The translations under genes and the position numbers were made by a program. 64,000 bases of DNA from Rathayibacter agropyri (GTDB taxonomy: Bacteria; Actinomycetota; Actinomycetes; Actinomycetales; Microbacteriaceae), in assembly GCF_013249015.1 (NCBI RefSeq), contig NZ_JABRPL010000001.1, forward strand, positions 916,318 to 980,317, in the 5' to 3' direction. Each line of letters begins with the position of its first letter. Positions within the stretch are counted from its first letter, which is position 1. The notes under the pieces are model-generated. The model did no database searches, was not told the DNA's origin, and worked only from the letters and a program-made list of their open reading frames with translations. Positions 9,525 to 17,150 of the stretch are shown here, piece after piece.

Positions 9525-10688
9525 GTGCCGATGATCCGCAGCGCACGCGAGCGCGACCGGCTCCTGCGTCACTCCGCGTGTGGGATCGGCGTGATCATCG
9601 ACGGCGCGGCACTCGCGATGGCGCTCGTGCCCGGCACACTGCGGCCCGCCGCTGTCCCGTTCGCCGTACTGCTGCTCCTGGGCCTAGCCGCCGCGCACGT
9701 CGAACTCGCCCGCACCGGCCGCCCGAGCAGCCTCCTCGCCGTGGCCGTCGGCGGTCTCCTGCTGGGGGCGGGTCTCGCCCTGGGCATCGCGCCCGACAGC
9801 GGTTTCGACGGGTTCGTGCTGGTCAACACGGCGAACGCCGTCACCGCCACCATCGCCATGGTCGTGACAACCTCTGTGCGCCGCCTCGCCCTGCTGCTGC
9901 CCGTGCTGATCCTGAGCATCATCCCCTCGGTCCTCGCCTCGAGCGGAACAACGATTCCCACCGTCGTCCTGCAGAGCCTTCTGCCGTGGGGCACTCTCAG
10001 TGGCTTTGCGCTCTGGATCAGCACAGCGGTCCCCCGCGTCATCCGCCGGATCGACAGCATCGGCAATGCTCACCGCGTCGAGCGGCAGGCCAGCGAGACG
10101 GAGGCGCGGCGGCGGCAGGGCGCGCGACTCCTGCACGACACGGTGCTCGCGACGCTCACCCTCCTGGCGCATTCCGGCTTCGGCGTCTCCAGTGAGGCGC
10201 TCCGCCAACAAGCCGCTCAAGACGCGCAGCTCCTGCGCCAGCTGCGGCTGGGCGGCACCCCGACGCCCAGCGCCTCCGGCTCGTACCAGCTCACGAGCGT
10301 CACGAGTGCGCCCGCCGCCAACACGCTCGAGACCGTCCGCAGCCGCTTCGGCCGGATGGGCCTTGAGGTGATCTGGCACGGATCCGGTCAGGTGGCGCTC
10401 TCCGGGGTGGCACTCGACTCCTTCGTGCTCGCCCTGGCCGAATGCCTCGAGAACGTGCGACGGCACTCCGGTGTCTCCACGGCCGACGTCACCATCACCG
10501 AGGACGAAACGACCGTGCGCGCGATGGTCACTGACGCCGGGTCGGGCTTCGACGTCACCACGGTGCCGCCCTCGAAGCTGGGCTTCAGGGAGTCGGTCGT
10601 CGCCCGGCTCGGCGACGTCGGCGGTCGGACGCGACTGTTCAGCTCTGCGGGTTCGGGGACGACAGTGGTGCTCGAGGTGCCCAAGTGA
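9525..10688 (+). CDS. membrane histidine kinase, HisKA_3-like
   Basis: A 387-residue sensor kinase. Residues 20-175 hold five or six membrane helices with little between them, so sensing is probably within or at the membrane. The H-box RLLHDTVLATL puts the phospho-accepting histidine at about 204. The ATPase domain has the N-box AECLENVRRHSG (Asn310) and the G1 box DAGSGFD (Asp337). The GTG start at 9525 has a GGAGGGG site about 8 bases upstream; an ATG at 9531 is the alternative. The stop overlaps the next gene by 4 bp, and the regulator of the same operon is its likely partner. Confidence 0.82.
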   Translation: MPMIRSARERDRLLRHSACGIGVIIDGAALAMALVPGTLRPAAVPFAVLLLLGLAAAHVELARTGRPSSLLAVAVGGLLLGAGLALGIAPDSGFDGFVLVNTANAVTATIAMVVTTSVRRLALLLPVLILSIIPSVLASSGTTIPTVVLQSLLPWGTLSGFALWISTAVPRVIRRIDSIGNAHRVERQASETEARRRQGARLLHDTVLATLTLLAHSGFGVSSEALRQQAAQDAQLLRQLRLGGTPTPSASGSYQLTSVTSAPAANTLETVRSRFGRMGLEVIWHGSGQVALSGVALDSFVLALAECLENVRRHSGVSTADVTITEDETTVRAMVTDAGSGFDVTTVPPSKLGFRESVVARLGDVGGRTRLFSSAGSGTTVVLEVPK

Positions 10689-11920
10689 GCGACGCCCTAC
10701 CGGACTCCTCCGCCCCGCTGCTCACTGGAGGCACCGACGCGGCGGGTCGTCCCTCGCGGGCCGCCCGGTCGCTGCGCCGACGGCAGGAGGGGCTCGGCAC
10801 CAACTACCTCGGCAGCGGACTGAACGGCATCGCGGTGGCCATCATGGCCTACGAGCTGCTGATCTTCCTCGCTACATCGAGCCGATACACTCAGCCCGGC
10901 CTCACCGTTATCGCCTGGCTGTTCGTGGTCATCGCCTTCACCACGACCATCGCCATTGTGCACCTGCCCGGACGACACCTCCCGGTCGGCGTGTACGTGG
11001 GCTTCCTCCTCCTCGCCGCAGCGGCCGTTGCGCTCGACCTGCTCGCCGTCACGGGATCCGGCTCCGCCCGCACCGTCCCCACGGCGGCGGTGGCCGCGGT
11101 CGTCGCGCACTCCGCCCTCATCGTGCACCGACGCGGTGTCGAAATCCTCGCCGTCGGGATCCTCGTCGCGGCCGCCGAACTCATCGTCTTCTGCACAATG
11201 GGCTCTGGAGAGGCAGACATCCTCTCGGTCCGGATCGGCGCGCTCGTGGTCACCATCGCTCCCGCCGTCGTCGTGGTGGTGACGATGCGGGGCTTCCGTC
11301 GGATGGTGCAACTCGAGATCGATCGCGCCCTCGTGCAGAGCACCACTCTCGGGCCGCGCTACGCGGTGGGAATGCTCGCCTCCGAGGAGCTAGCCCGCCT
11401 CGATCTCGCCGCCGAGCGTCTCCTCACCGATGTCGGCGACGGCTCGATCGACCTTCCACTCAACGCACAACGCGCCGCCCACGCGGCGTCCCTCGCCACG
11501 CAACTCCGCCTGCACCTGATCGACGGGCGCCACGAGACCTGGCTGCACCACGCCGTTCTTGAGTCCGAACTGCTCGCGCCCCTCATCGACCTGGACGACC
11601 CCGACGGAAACGCCGGTCTGCTCAACCACCGCCAGCGCGACGGGCTGCTCTCGGCGGTCTGGCTGATCGCCGACAGAGCCACCGGCCTCGCCATCGAACT
11701 GCACGTCGAGGCTGGCAGGCCCCGCGACCCGGGCAGCGACGCGGCCGGACGCCATCTACTGGTCCCGATCACCCTCCGGTCCTCGGGCGCGCCTTTGCGC
11801 GGAGTCGATCCTGCGACGTGGGAAGCTATCGGCCAGGTCGGCGTCTTCCGTGACACATCGCGGGATGGAGAGCTGCGGATCGAGATCGACTGCCTCGTCG
11901 AGAATCCTGCCGACCGGTGA
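10685..11920 (+). CDS. membrane sensor-like protein without recognisable kinase motifs
   Basis: A 411-residue protein translationally coupled to the kinase upstream (4-bp overlap) and abutting the response regulator. After a charged 40-residue N-terminus, residues 45-205 form about five or six membrane helices. The roughly 205-residue cytoplasmic part has a helical stretch (about 210-290), then a domain ending in a beta-rich section. It has the size and placement of a kinase output module, but I see no H-box histidine in context, no N-box and no glycine-rich G box. I therefore read it as an accessory or degenerate sensor. The family is not recognised. Confidence 0.7.
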   Translation: MSDALPDSSAPLLTGGTDAAGRPSRAARSLRRRQEGLGTNYLGSGLNGIAVAIMAYELLIFLATSSRYTQPGLTVIAWLFVVIAFTTTIAIVHLPGRHLPVGVYVGFLLLAAAAVALDLLAVTGSGSARTVPTAAVAAVVAHSALIVHRRGVEILAVGILVAAAELIVFCTMGSGEADILSVRIGALVVTIAPAVVVVVTMRGFRRMVQLEIDRALVQSTTLGPRYAVGMLASEELARLDLAAERLLTDVGDGSIDLPLNAQRAAHAASLATQLRLHLIDGRHETWLHHAVLESELLAPLIDLDDPDGNAGLLNHRQRDGLLSAVWLIADRATGLAIELHVEAGRPRDPGSDAAGRHLLVPITLRSSGAPLRGVDPATWEAIGQVGVFRDTSRDGELRIEIDCLVENPADR

Positions 11921-11962
11921 GTGGCCGACATCCCGCAGACGACAGCCGACCGAAGGACACCG

Positions 11963-12622
11963 ATGACCCACACCCCTGACTCAAAGATCACCCTCGCGGT
12001 CGTCGACGACCACAAGATGCTCCTCGGTGCGTTGACCGAGTGGATCCGCGGAGCCGCATCCGACATTCAACTGGTCGCGGCCGTCGCCTCCTGGCCCGAG
12101 CTGCTCACGCACCCCGAGTTCCCCGTCGATGTCGTGCTGCTCGACCTCGATCTCAAGGACAACATCCCGATCTCGGTGAAGCTGTCGACCCTCAAAACGA
12201 CCGGCGTGAAGACGGTGTTGATGAGCACCTACTCCGAACCGGCCGTGGTGCGCGAGGCCCTCGCCTCCGGCGCCCTCGGGTACCTCGTGAAGACCGAGGA
12301 CGCGGACATGATCGTGGAGGCGATCCGCGCGGCGAAGGACGGCCACTCCTACATCTCGCACGAACTCGACATGGCCCTGTCGACCGGCGACTCAGACGGC
12401 GCCCCGAAGCTCAGCGCGCAGGAGCGCCGCGTGATGGCCCTCTACGGAGGCGGCGAGCCCGTAAAGTCCGTCGCGTTCGAGCTCGGCATCTCGGAAGAGA
12501 CCGCGAAGTCCTACCTCAAGCGCATCCGCGAGAAGTACCGTGTGGTCGGCATCGACGTGGGCACCAAGGTGGCGCTGCGCAAGCGAGCCATCCACGATGG
12601 GATCCTGATCGAAACGGATTGA
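11963..12622 (+). CDS. response regulator, receiver plus LuxR-type HTH
   Basis: A 219-residue regulator. The receiver domain has the acidic pair Asp15-Asp16, the phospho-acceptor in VLLDLDL (Asp61) and the conserved Lys110 in YLVKTED. The C-terminal part, from KLSAQERRVM, is a LuxR/FixJ-type HTH with GISEETAKSYLKRIREKY as the recognition region. The start is set at the ATG at 11963 because AAGGA lies 5 bases upstream; a GTG at 11921, abutting the previous stop, would add 14 residues. It closes a three-gene signalling operon and is followed by strong hairpins. Confidence 0.88.
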   Translation: MTHTPDSKITLAVVDDHKMLLGALTEWIRGAASDIQLVAAVASWPELLTHPEFPVDVVLLDLDLKDNIPISVKLSTLKTTGVKTVLMSTYSEPAVVREALASGALGYLVKTEDADMIVEAIRAAKDGHSYISHELDMALSTGDSDGAPKLSAQERRVMALYGGGEPVKSVAFELGISEETAKSYLKRIREKYRVVGIDVGTKVALRKRAIHDGILIETD

Positions 12623-12709
12623 GTTGTTGTGCGCGGCGGTTCTCCCCAGCCGCGCCGCGGTTGGCTTCTCGAGAGGGGCGCGCTGGGAGGAGCGGGGTAC
12701 GGCGCCCTG

Positions 12710-12737
12710 CAGAAATCCGCTCACACGCGGATTTCTG
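12710..12737. terminator. hairpin terminator between convergent genes
   Basis: A perfect 11-bp stem (CAGAAATCCGC / GCGGATTTCTG) closes a 6-base loop between the response regulator and the alcohol dehydrogenase, which converge here. It has no T-tract, as is usual for high-GC terminators. Confidence 0.7.
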
Positions 12738-12756
12738 TCGCGGGGCTAACAGAGTG

Positions 12757-12773
12757 CCGGAGCGCGGCTCCGG
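12757..12773. terminator. second hairpin, likely for the alcohol dehydrogenase gene
   Basis: A 7-bp stem (CCGGAGC / GCTCCGG) with a 3-base loop lies 25 bp beyond the dehydrogenase stop codon. With the hairpin at 12710-12737 it makes a tandem terminator for convergent transcription. Confidence 0.5.
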
Positions 12774-12798
12774 AGAGCGCGTTCGGAGGCACAGCGGG

Positions 12799-13842
12799 TC
12801 AGGCGGGGGTGGGGGTGACCGCGACGGTCATGCCGGCGGAGGCGGACGGGCCGTCCATTTCGACCAGGGCGGCGGGGAGGTCCTCGAAGGGGATGACACG
12901 CCCCACGGAGTCGCCGAGGCGTATCCGCCCCGCGACGATCTCGTCGAGTAGCGCCGCGTACTCACTGCGAGCGATCCCGTGGCTGCCTAGCAGCTCGAGT
13001 TCCTGGGCGATGACCCGGCCGAGCGGGATCGCCGGCGCCGCCTCCGCGTCGAGCAAGAGACCCACCTGGACATGTCGCCCGCGCGGTCGCAGGACAGCGA
13101 TCGACGCCTCCGAGGTGGCCCTGCTCCCGACGGCGTCGATCCCGAGGTGCGCTCCGCCGCCGGTCGCCGTCAGGATCGCTTCGACGGCGCCCTCACCGGC
13201 CACGACGGTGACCGCTCCGAGTGCCGCGACCACCTCGAGTGCCCGAGCGGAGACGTCGGTGGCGATCACCTGCGCCCCCGCCGCCAGTGCGACAAGCACG
13301 GTCGACAGGCCCACTCCTCCGCAACCGAAGACGGCAACCCACTCGCCACGGGCGACGCGACCCCGGGCGTGTACTGCGTGGTAGGCCGTCCCGAAGCGGC
13401 AGCCGAGCCCGGCGGCCTCGATGAAACCGACGGCGTCGGGGAGCGCCACCAGATTCAGGTCGGCGCGGGGGACGACGAGCGCCTCGGCGTGCGACCCGTC
13501 GAGCGTGAATCCCGGCTGCTGTTGGCGGAGACAGACCTGCGTCGCTCCCTCGCGGCACTGATCGCAGTCGCCGCACGCGAAGATGAAGGGCGCCGTGACC
13601 CGGTCACCGACGGCGAAGTCCACCACCTCGGCACCAACCTCGGCGACCGTCCCGGCGAATTCGTGCCCCGGGATCTGCGGCGGCACGACCGAGTCGTCGT
13701 GGCCCTTCCAGGCGTGCCAGTCGCTCCGGCAGACCCCGGTCGCGGCCACGCGAACCACTACCCCGTCGTTCGGGCAGACCGGATCAGGGACCTCGACGAT
13801 CTCGGGACGGGCTTCGAAATCCACGTATCTGACGGCGCGCAT
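12799..13842 (-). CDS. zinc-dependent alcohol dehydrogenase
   Basis: A 347-residue medium-chain dehydrogenase. The catalytic zinc site is read from CRSDWH near residue 33 and GHEF near 61. The structural zinc site is the cluster CGDCDQCREGATQVC. The Rossmann glycine run FGCGGVGLS is in the NAD domain. The start is the ATG at 13842 (MRAVRY), preceded by GGAAG at about 10 bases; the longer upstream frame reads into the neighbouring transporter gene and is not coding. The substrate is unknown; a general alcohol or butanediol-type enzyme is possible. Confidence 0.88.
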   Translation of the reverse strand: MRAVRYVDFEARPEIVEVPDPVCPNDGVVVRVAATGVCRSDWHAWKGHDDSVVPPQIPGHEFAGTVAEVGAEVVDFAVGDRVTAPFIFACGDCDQCREGATQVCLRQQQPGFTLDGSHAEALVVPRADLNLVALPDAVGFIEAAGLGCRFGTAYHAVHARGRVARGEWVAVFGCGGVGLSTVLVALAAGAQVIATDVSARALEVVAALGAVTVVAGEGAVEAILTATGGGAHLGIDAVGSRATSEASIAVLRPRGRHVQVGLLLDAEAAPAIPLGRVIAQELELLGSHGIARSEYAALLDEIVAGRIRLGDSVGRVIPFEDLPAALVEMDGPSASAGMTVAVTPTPA

Positions 13843-13906
13843 GATGCGAGTCTTCCAGAGCACGGACCCGACCCGTTGACCGCGTCGCAGTCCGAGCCGT
13901 GCGGCA

Positions 13907-15169
13907 TTACACCACGGTGGCGGGGATCTCGCGGGTGCCGGACTCCGTCGATTCGCTGGGCACCGGGTACAGGGTGCCGCGAGCGCGGTCGATCGCGATG
14001 CTGGCGAGAGTGAGGGCGACGCCCGCGGCTGTGAGGCCCACTCCGACCCAGATCGGCGAGAGGTAGCCCAGGCTCGCGGCGATGGTGGCGCCTCCGAGGG
14101 CGGCGCCGACCGAGTTGCCGATGTTGAGGGCGGAGTGGTTGAGTGCGGCAGCGATGGTCTGACTGTCACGTGCCACATCCATCAGCCTGGTCTGAATCGC
14201 AGGAGATGCCGCTGCCGAGAATCCCGCGGCAAGGAAGGTGAAGGCGAGGAGTCCCGCGAGGGTTGTGGCGGTCAGCGCCAGGCCGATCAGCGAGGCGCCG
14301 ACTCCCACGAAGAAGACGACCAACGCGCGCCGCACGTTCCGGTCGGCCGCCCACCCGCCCACGAGGTTGCCGACGGTCATCCCCAGGCCGATCACGACCA
14401 GGATCCACGGCACCGCGCCCAGCGGCAACCCGGTCACCTCGGTCGACAACGGGGAGATGTAGGTGTACATCGCGAAGAGGCCGCCGAAGCCGATCGCGCC
14501 GACCAGCAGAGTCATCCACACTTGAAGTCGGCCGAAAGCCCGCAACTCGTTGCGCATCGTGGCAGCCGGGTTCCCCGGCTGGTGGGGAACGAGCAGCTGC
14601 ACTGCGACGACGGTCACAGCGAAGAGCGCGGCAACAACCGCGTAGGCGCTGCGCCAGCCGGCCACCTGACCGATCCAGGTGATCGCCGGGACGCCCACCA
14701 CATTGGCGATGGTCAGACCGGAGAGGACGAACGCCACGCCCTTCCCGCGCTTGCCCGGACCCATCAGATCAGCGGCGACAAGGGAGGCAATGCCGAAGTA
14801 GGCGCCGTGCGGCAACGCTGCAACGAATCGCGCCACGAGGACGAGCGGGAAGCTTGGCAGCAGCGCTGACCCCATCGTCCCCACGGTGAAGGCGACGAGC
14901 AGCGTGAGGAGGAGCCGCTTGCGCGGCCAGCGCGCCGCTGCGGCCGCGATCGTGGGAGCACCGACGACCACGCCGAGCGCGTAGGCCGAGATCAGCATCC
15001 CGGCCTGCGACACAGCCTGCTCCGAACTCACGGCGTAGACGTCGGGCAGAAGGTCGGCAGCCAGCTGCGGCAGGAGTCCCATCGCGACGAACTCGGTACA
15101 GCCGATGCCGAATCCACCCATCGCGAGGGCGAGTAGGGCGAGCCGGGTGCGGGCTGGGGAGAGTGTCAC
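13907..15169 (-). CDS. MFS transporter, DHA1/drug-efflux type
   Basis: A 420-residue, 12-helix major-facilitator protein. GGFGIGCTEFVAMGLLPQ in helix 1 is typical of the AraJ/YdhP-like sugar- or drug-efflux group, and WPRKRLLL between helices 2 and 3 is the motif A region. It probably exports small molecules; the substrate is unknown. The frame begins with a GTG at 15169 inside the first copy of a 125-bp tandem duplication. That GTG overlaps the TGA of a 42-residue leader frame made by the second copy, so synthesis of the full protein may depend on reinitiation at GTGA. Confidence 0.87.
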   Translation of the reverse strand: MTLSPARTRLALLALAMGGFGIGCTEFVAMGLLPQLAADLLPDVYAVSSEQAVSQAGMLISAYALGVVVGAPTIAAAAARWPRKRLLLTLLVAFTVGTMGSALLPSFPLVLVARFVAALPHGAYFGIASLVAADLMGPGKRGKGVAFVLSGLTIANVVGVPAITWIGQVAGWRSAYAVVAALFAVTVVAVQLLVPHQPGNPAATMRNELRAFGRLQVWMTLLVGAIGFGGLFAMYTYISPLSTEVTGLPLGAVPWILVVIGLGMTVGNLVGGWAADRNVRRALVVFFVGVGASLIGLALTATTLAGLLAFTFLAAGFSAAASPAIQTRLMDVARDSQTIAAALNHSALNIGNSVGAALGGATIAASLGYLSPIWVGVGLTAAGVALTLASIAIDRARGTLYPVPSESTESGTREIPATVV

Positions 15170-15174
15170 CGGAC
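15050..15174. repeat. tandem duplication, unit 1 (125 bp)
   Basis: This unit contains the first 40 codons of the MFS transporter plus five bases before its GTG. It appears identical by eye to the unit at 15175-15299. The length is not a multiple of three, so the two copies are out of frame with each other. Confidence 0.93.
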
Positions 15175-15294
15175 AAGGTCGGCAGCCAGCTGCGGCAGGA
15201 GTCCCATCGCGACGAACTCGGTACAGCCGATGCCGAATCCACCCATCGCGAGGGCGAGTAGGGCGAGCCGGGTGCGGGCTGGGGAGAGTGTCAC
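15166..15294 (-). CDS. 42-residue leader frame created by the duplication
   Basis: From the GTG at 15294 the upstream copy encodes the same first 40 residues as the MFS transporter, then VR and a TGA. The TGA shares bases with the transporter GTG (GTGA at 15166-15169). The copy ends exactly where the duplicated unit ends. A TACCCT hexamer 6 bases before this GTG suggests that it, not the inner GTG, was the original leaderless start. It has no independent function that I can see. Confidence 0.55.
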   Translation of the reverse strand: MTLSPARTRLALLALAMGGFGIGCTEFVAMGLLPQLAADLVR

Positions 15295-15299
15295 CGGAC
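15175..15299. repeat. tandem duplication, unit 2 (125 bp)
   Basis: Direct copy of 15050-15174, on the promoter side of the MFS gene. The match stops cleanly at both ends (15049/15174 differ; 15175/15300 differ). The near-perfect identity implies a recent event or an assembly artefact. Confidence 0.93.
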
Positions 15300-15300
15300 T

Positions 15301-15306
15301 AGGGTA
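15301..15306 (-). promoter_or_regulatory. candidate -10 element for the MFS gene
   Basis: TACCCT on the minus strand lies 6 bases before the outer GTG at 15294, the spacing expected of a leaderless transcript. It lies outside the duplicated unit, so only the outer start has it. Confidence 0.35.
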
Positions 15307-15373
15307 CCGACGATCAGCCCAATGTCGAATCGATTCGAGCTCGAGCGCAGAGCAGCGGCTTCCTCGAGCGCGG

Positions 15374-15676
15374 CTACTCCCCCAGCGCCCGGTTCAGCCG
15401 CTCAAGCTTCCCGTCGATCTCGCCCGAGTAGCCGGGTCGGATGTCGGCCTTCAGCACCAGCGACACCCGCGTTCCGTAGGCGCCGACGGCCTCCGTCGCC
15501 CGCCTCACGACGTCGAATACCTCGTCCCACTCGCCCTCGATCTCGGTGAACATGGACGTGGTGCGGTGCGCAAGCCCGCTCTCGCGAACAATACGGACAG
15601 CCGCGGCGACAGCATCGTGCACGGACGCGTCGGGCGCCTCACCCCCGGACGGAGCGACGGAGAAAGCAACAAGCAT
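15374..15676 (-). CDS. thiamine-binding / MTH1187-family protein
   Basis: A 100-residue protein of the MTH1187/YkoF-type (DUF77) family. MLVAFSVAP at the start, a Val-Arg-rich helix, then SMFTEIEGEWDEVFDVV in the middle match the family's ferredoxin-like fold. Members are thought to bind thiamine or thiamine-like ligands in the cytoplasm. The start at 15676 is fixed by GGGAGG six bases upstream; earlier in-frame codons lack a site. The gene lies between the GT87-like gene and the MFS exporter on the same strand. Confidence 0.83.
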   Translation of the reverse strand: MLVAFSVAPSGGEAPDASVHDAVAAAVRIVRESGLAHRTTSMFTEIEGEWDEVFDVVRRATEAVGAYGTRVSLVLKADIRPGYSGEIDGKLERLNRALGE

Positions 15677-15739
15677 GAGAGCCTCCCATAGAGCAGCCGC
15701 GTCTCGGCCGCGCACTGCGAGCCTACGAGGCCCCCGTCG

Positions 15740-17035
15740 TCAGGCCGAGTGCGCGGCGAGGGCCACCGCGGGCAGGCCGGTTTCGCTCTCCACACCCCGA
15801 GGGGATCCCACTCGCCAGAGCTCGCGCAGGAGCCAACCGAGGAGCACCACCAGCAGTGCGTTGCGCGCGGTGAGCACGAGGACCATCCACCAGTGCGACC
15901 AGAGAAGGAGAAGGTACAGATACGGGTAAATGACCTGAGTCATCGCCGCCGTCACGAGGGTCAGCGCGGCGGGACGGTCGAAGGAACCGTCGCGGCACGC
16001 GATGAGGCCCGCGATCACCGGCGGGGCGAGCCAGACGATGTACTGCGGAGACAGCACCTTGTTCGTGTCGATGAAGACGACGACGAAGGTCAGGGCGAGC
16101 AGCGGGAAGAGCCGCGTGGGCTCCGCCTTGCGCGCGAGGGCTCGCACACCGAGCAGCGCCACGCCGAGCATCGCCACGGCGAGCAGTGGAGTCATGAGGC
16201 TCGCTGCCCACTCGGTGCCAGGCCCGTGCATCTCGAAGGTGTTGATGTCGGCGGCGTAGTAGACGTAGCTGCCCGTGCCGGGGAGGACAGACAGCCACAT
16301 CCACGGCGTGCTGACGACCGCCTCGATCTGGAGCCCCCGGTCGGTCTGGTCGGTGACAAAGCTGAAGACCTGGTCGCCGCCGCCGATCAGGACGACGCCG
16401 AGCACGATCAGGACGGAGCTGATGGCGGGGACGAGCACCGTCCGAACGCGCCCGCGAAGAACCAGAACGGCGGCGGCGAGAATCGCGGCCGGCCAGACCT
16501 TGATCCAGGTTCCGATGGTGAGCAGGAACGCGGCGGCGCCTGGCCGCGTCGCGGCCCAGAGCATTCCCGCGATCGCGGGCGGTGCGGTGAAGGCGTCGAT
16601 CCGGCCAACCGCAACGGGACCGAGCAGGACGAGAAAGAGGAGCCACCAGCGCGCGCTGGCGAGACGTGCCGCCGTGCGCCCGCGCAGCAAGAGAGCGAAC
16701 ACGGCCGCGTCAGCGAGAGCCACGAGCACGAGCCACATCAGGTCGTAGCCATTGGCACCGAAGAGCCAGGAGGAGCCGATCGGGACCCAGGCCAGGATCG
16801 GGTACACCCAGCCGGTGTCGATCCCCGCGACACTGCCTCCCTCCGCGGCGGTCCTCATCCACTCCTTGTAGACGACGCTGACGTCGCCCAGCGGCTGTCC
16901 CGGCGCGAACAGCGCCAGGAGCGAGAGCAGCACGTGCACGAGCGCGAACCCGCCCCAGAGGACTCCGGCGGAGTCGCGGTTCTCACGCAGCCAGACGAGG
17001 GGGCGGGAAGACGCGCGGGGAGGGGAGGACGGCAC
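15740..17035 (-). CDS. GT87-like polytopic glycosyltransferase (DUF2029)
   Basis: A 431-residue GT-C-type membrane protein with about ten membrane segments. The family landmarks are GDVSVVYKEW after helix 1 (the acidic residue of the first loop), GTWIKVWPA near the middle, and LSPQYIVWLAP near residue 340. Relatives are polyprenyl-phosphate-mannose-dependent mannosyltransferases acting on cell-envelope glycolipids, but the acceptor here is unknown. The start is the GTG at 17035, which follows a TACACT hexamer by 6 bases and has no ribosome-binding site. Confidence 0.82.
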   Translation of the reverse strand: MPSSPPRASSRPLVWLRENRDSAGVLWGGFALVHVLLSLLALFAPGQPLGDVSVVYKEWMRTAAEGGSVAGIDTGWVYPILAWVPIGSSWLFGANGYDLMWLVLVALADAAVFALLLRGRTAARLASARWWLLFLVLLGPVAVGRIDAFTAPPAIAGMLWAATRPGAAAFLLTIGTWIKVWPAAILAAAVLVLRGRVRTVLVPAISSVLIVLGVVLIGGGDQVFSFVTDQTDRGLQIEAVVSTPWMWLSVLPGTGSYVYYAADINTFEMHGPGTEWAASLMTPLLAVAMLGVALLGVRALARKAEPTRLFPLLALTFVVVFIDTNKVLSPQYIVWLAPPVIAGLIACRDGSFDRPAALTLVTAAMTQVIYPYLYLLLLWSHWWMVLVLTARNALLVVLLGWLLRELWRVGSPRGVESETGLPAVALAAHSA

Positions 17036-17041
17036 CGCGAC

Positions 17042-17047
17042 AGTGTA
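17042..17047 (-). promoter_or_regulatory. candidate -10 element, leaderless GT87 gene
   Basis: TACACT on the minus strand ends 6 bases before the GTG at 17035. With no purine-rich site between them, the transcript probably starts at the initiation codon. Confidence 0.4.
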
Positions 17048-17150
17048 GACGGCCAGCCGATCAAAATCCTGTCAACCCACCCCCCGAGCGGGCGTCAGTC
17101 CGCCGACGGACGGGCAGGCACCACGCGCTGGTCAGTACCCCGCGGGAGCA

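Noticed and set aside
13843-14178. N-terminal extension of the alcohol dehydrogenase frame to 459 residues
   Set aside because: The extra part overlaps the MFS gene and is arginine/serine/proline-rich; the family begins at MRAVRY, which also has a ribosome-binding site.
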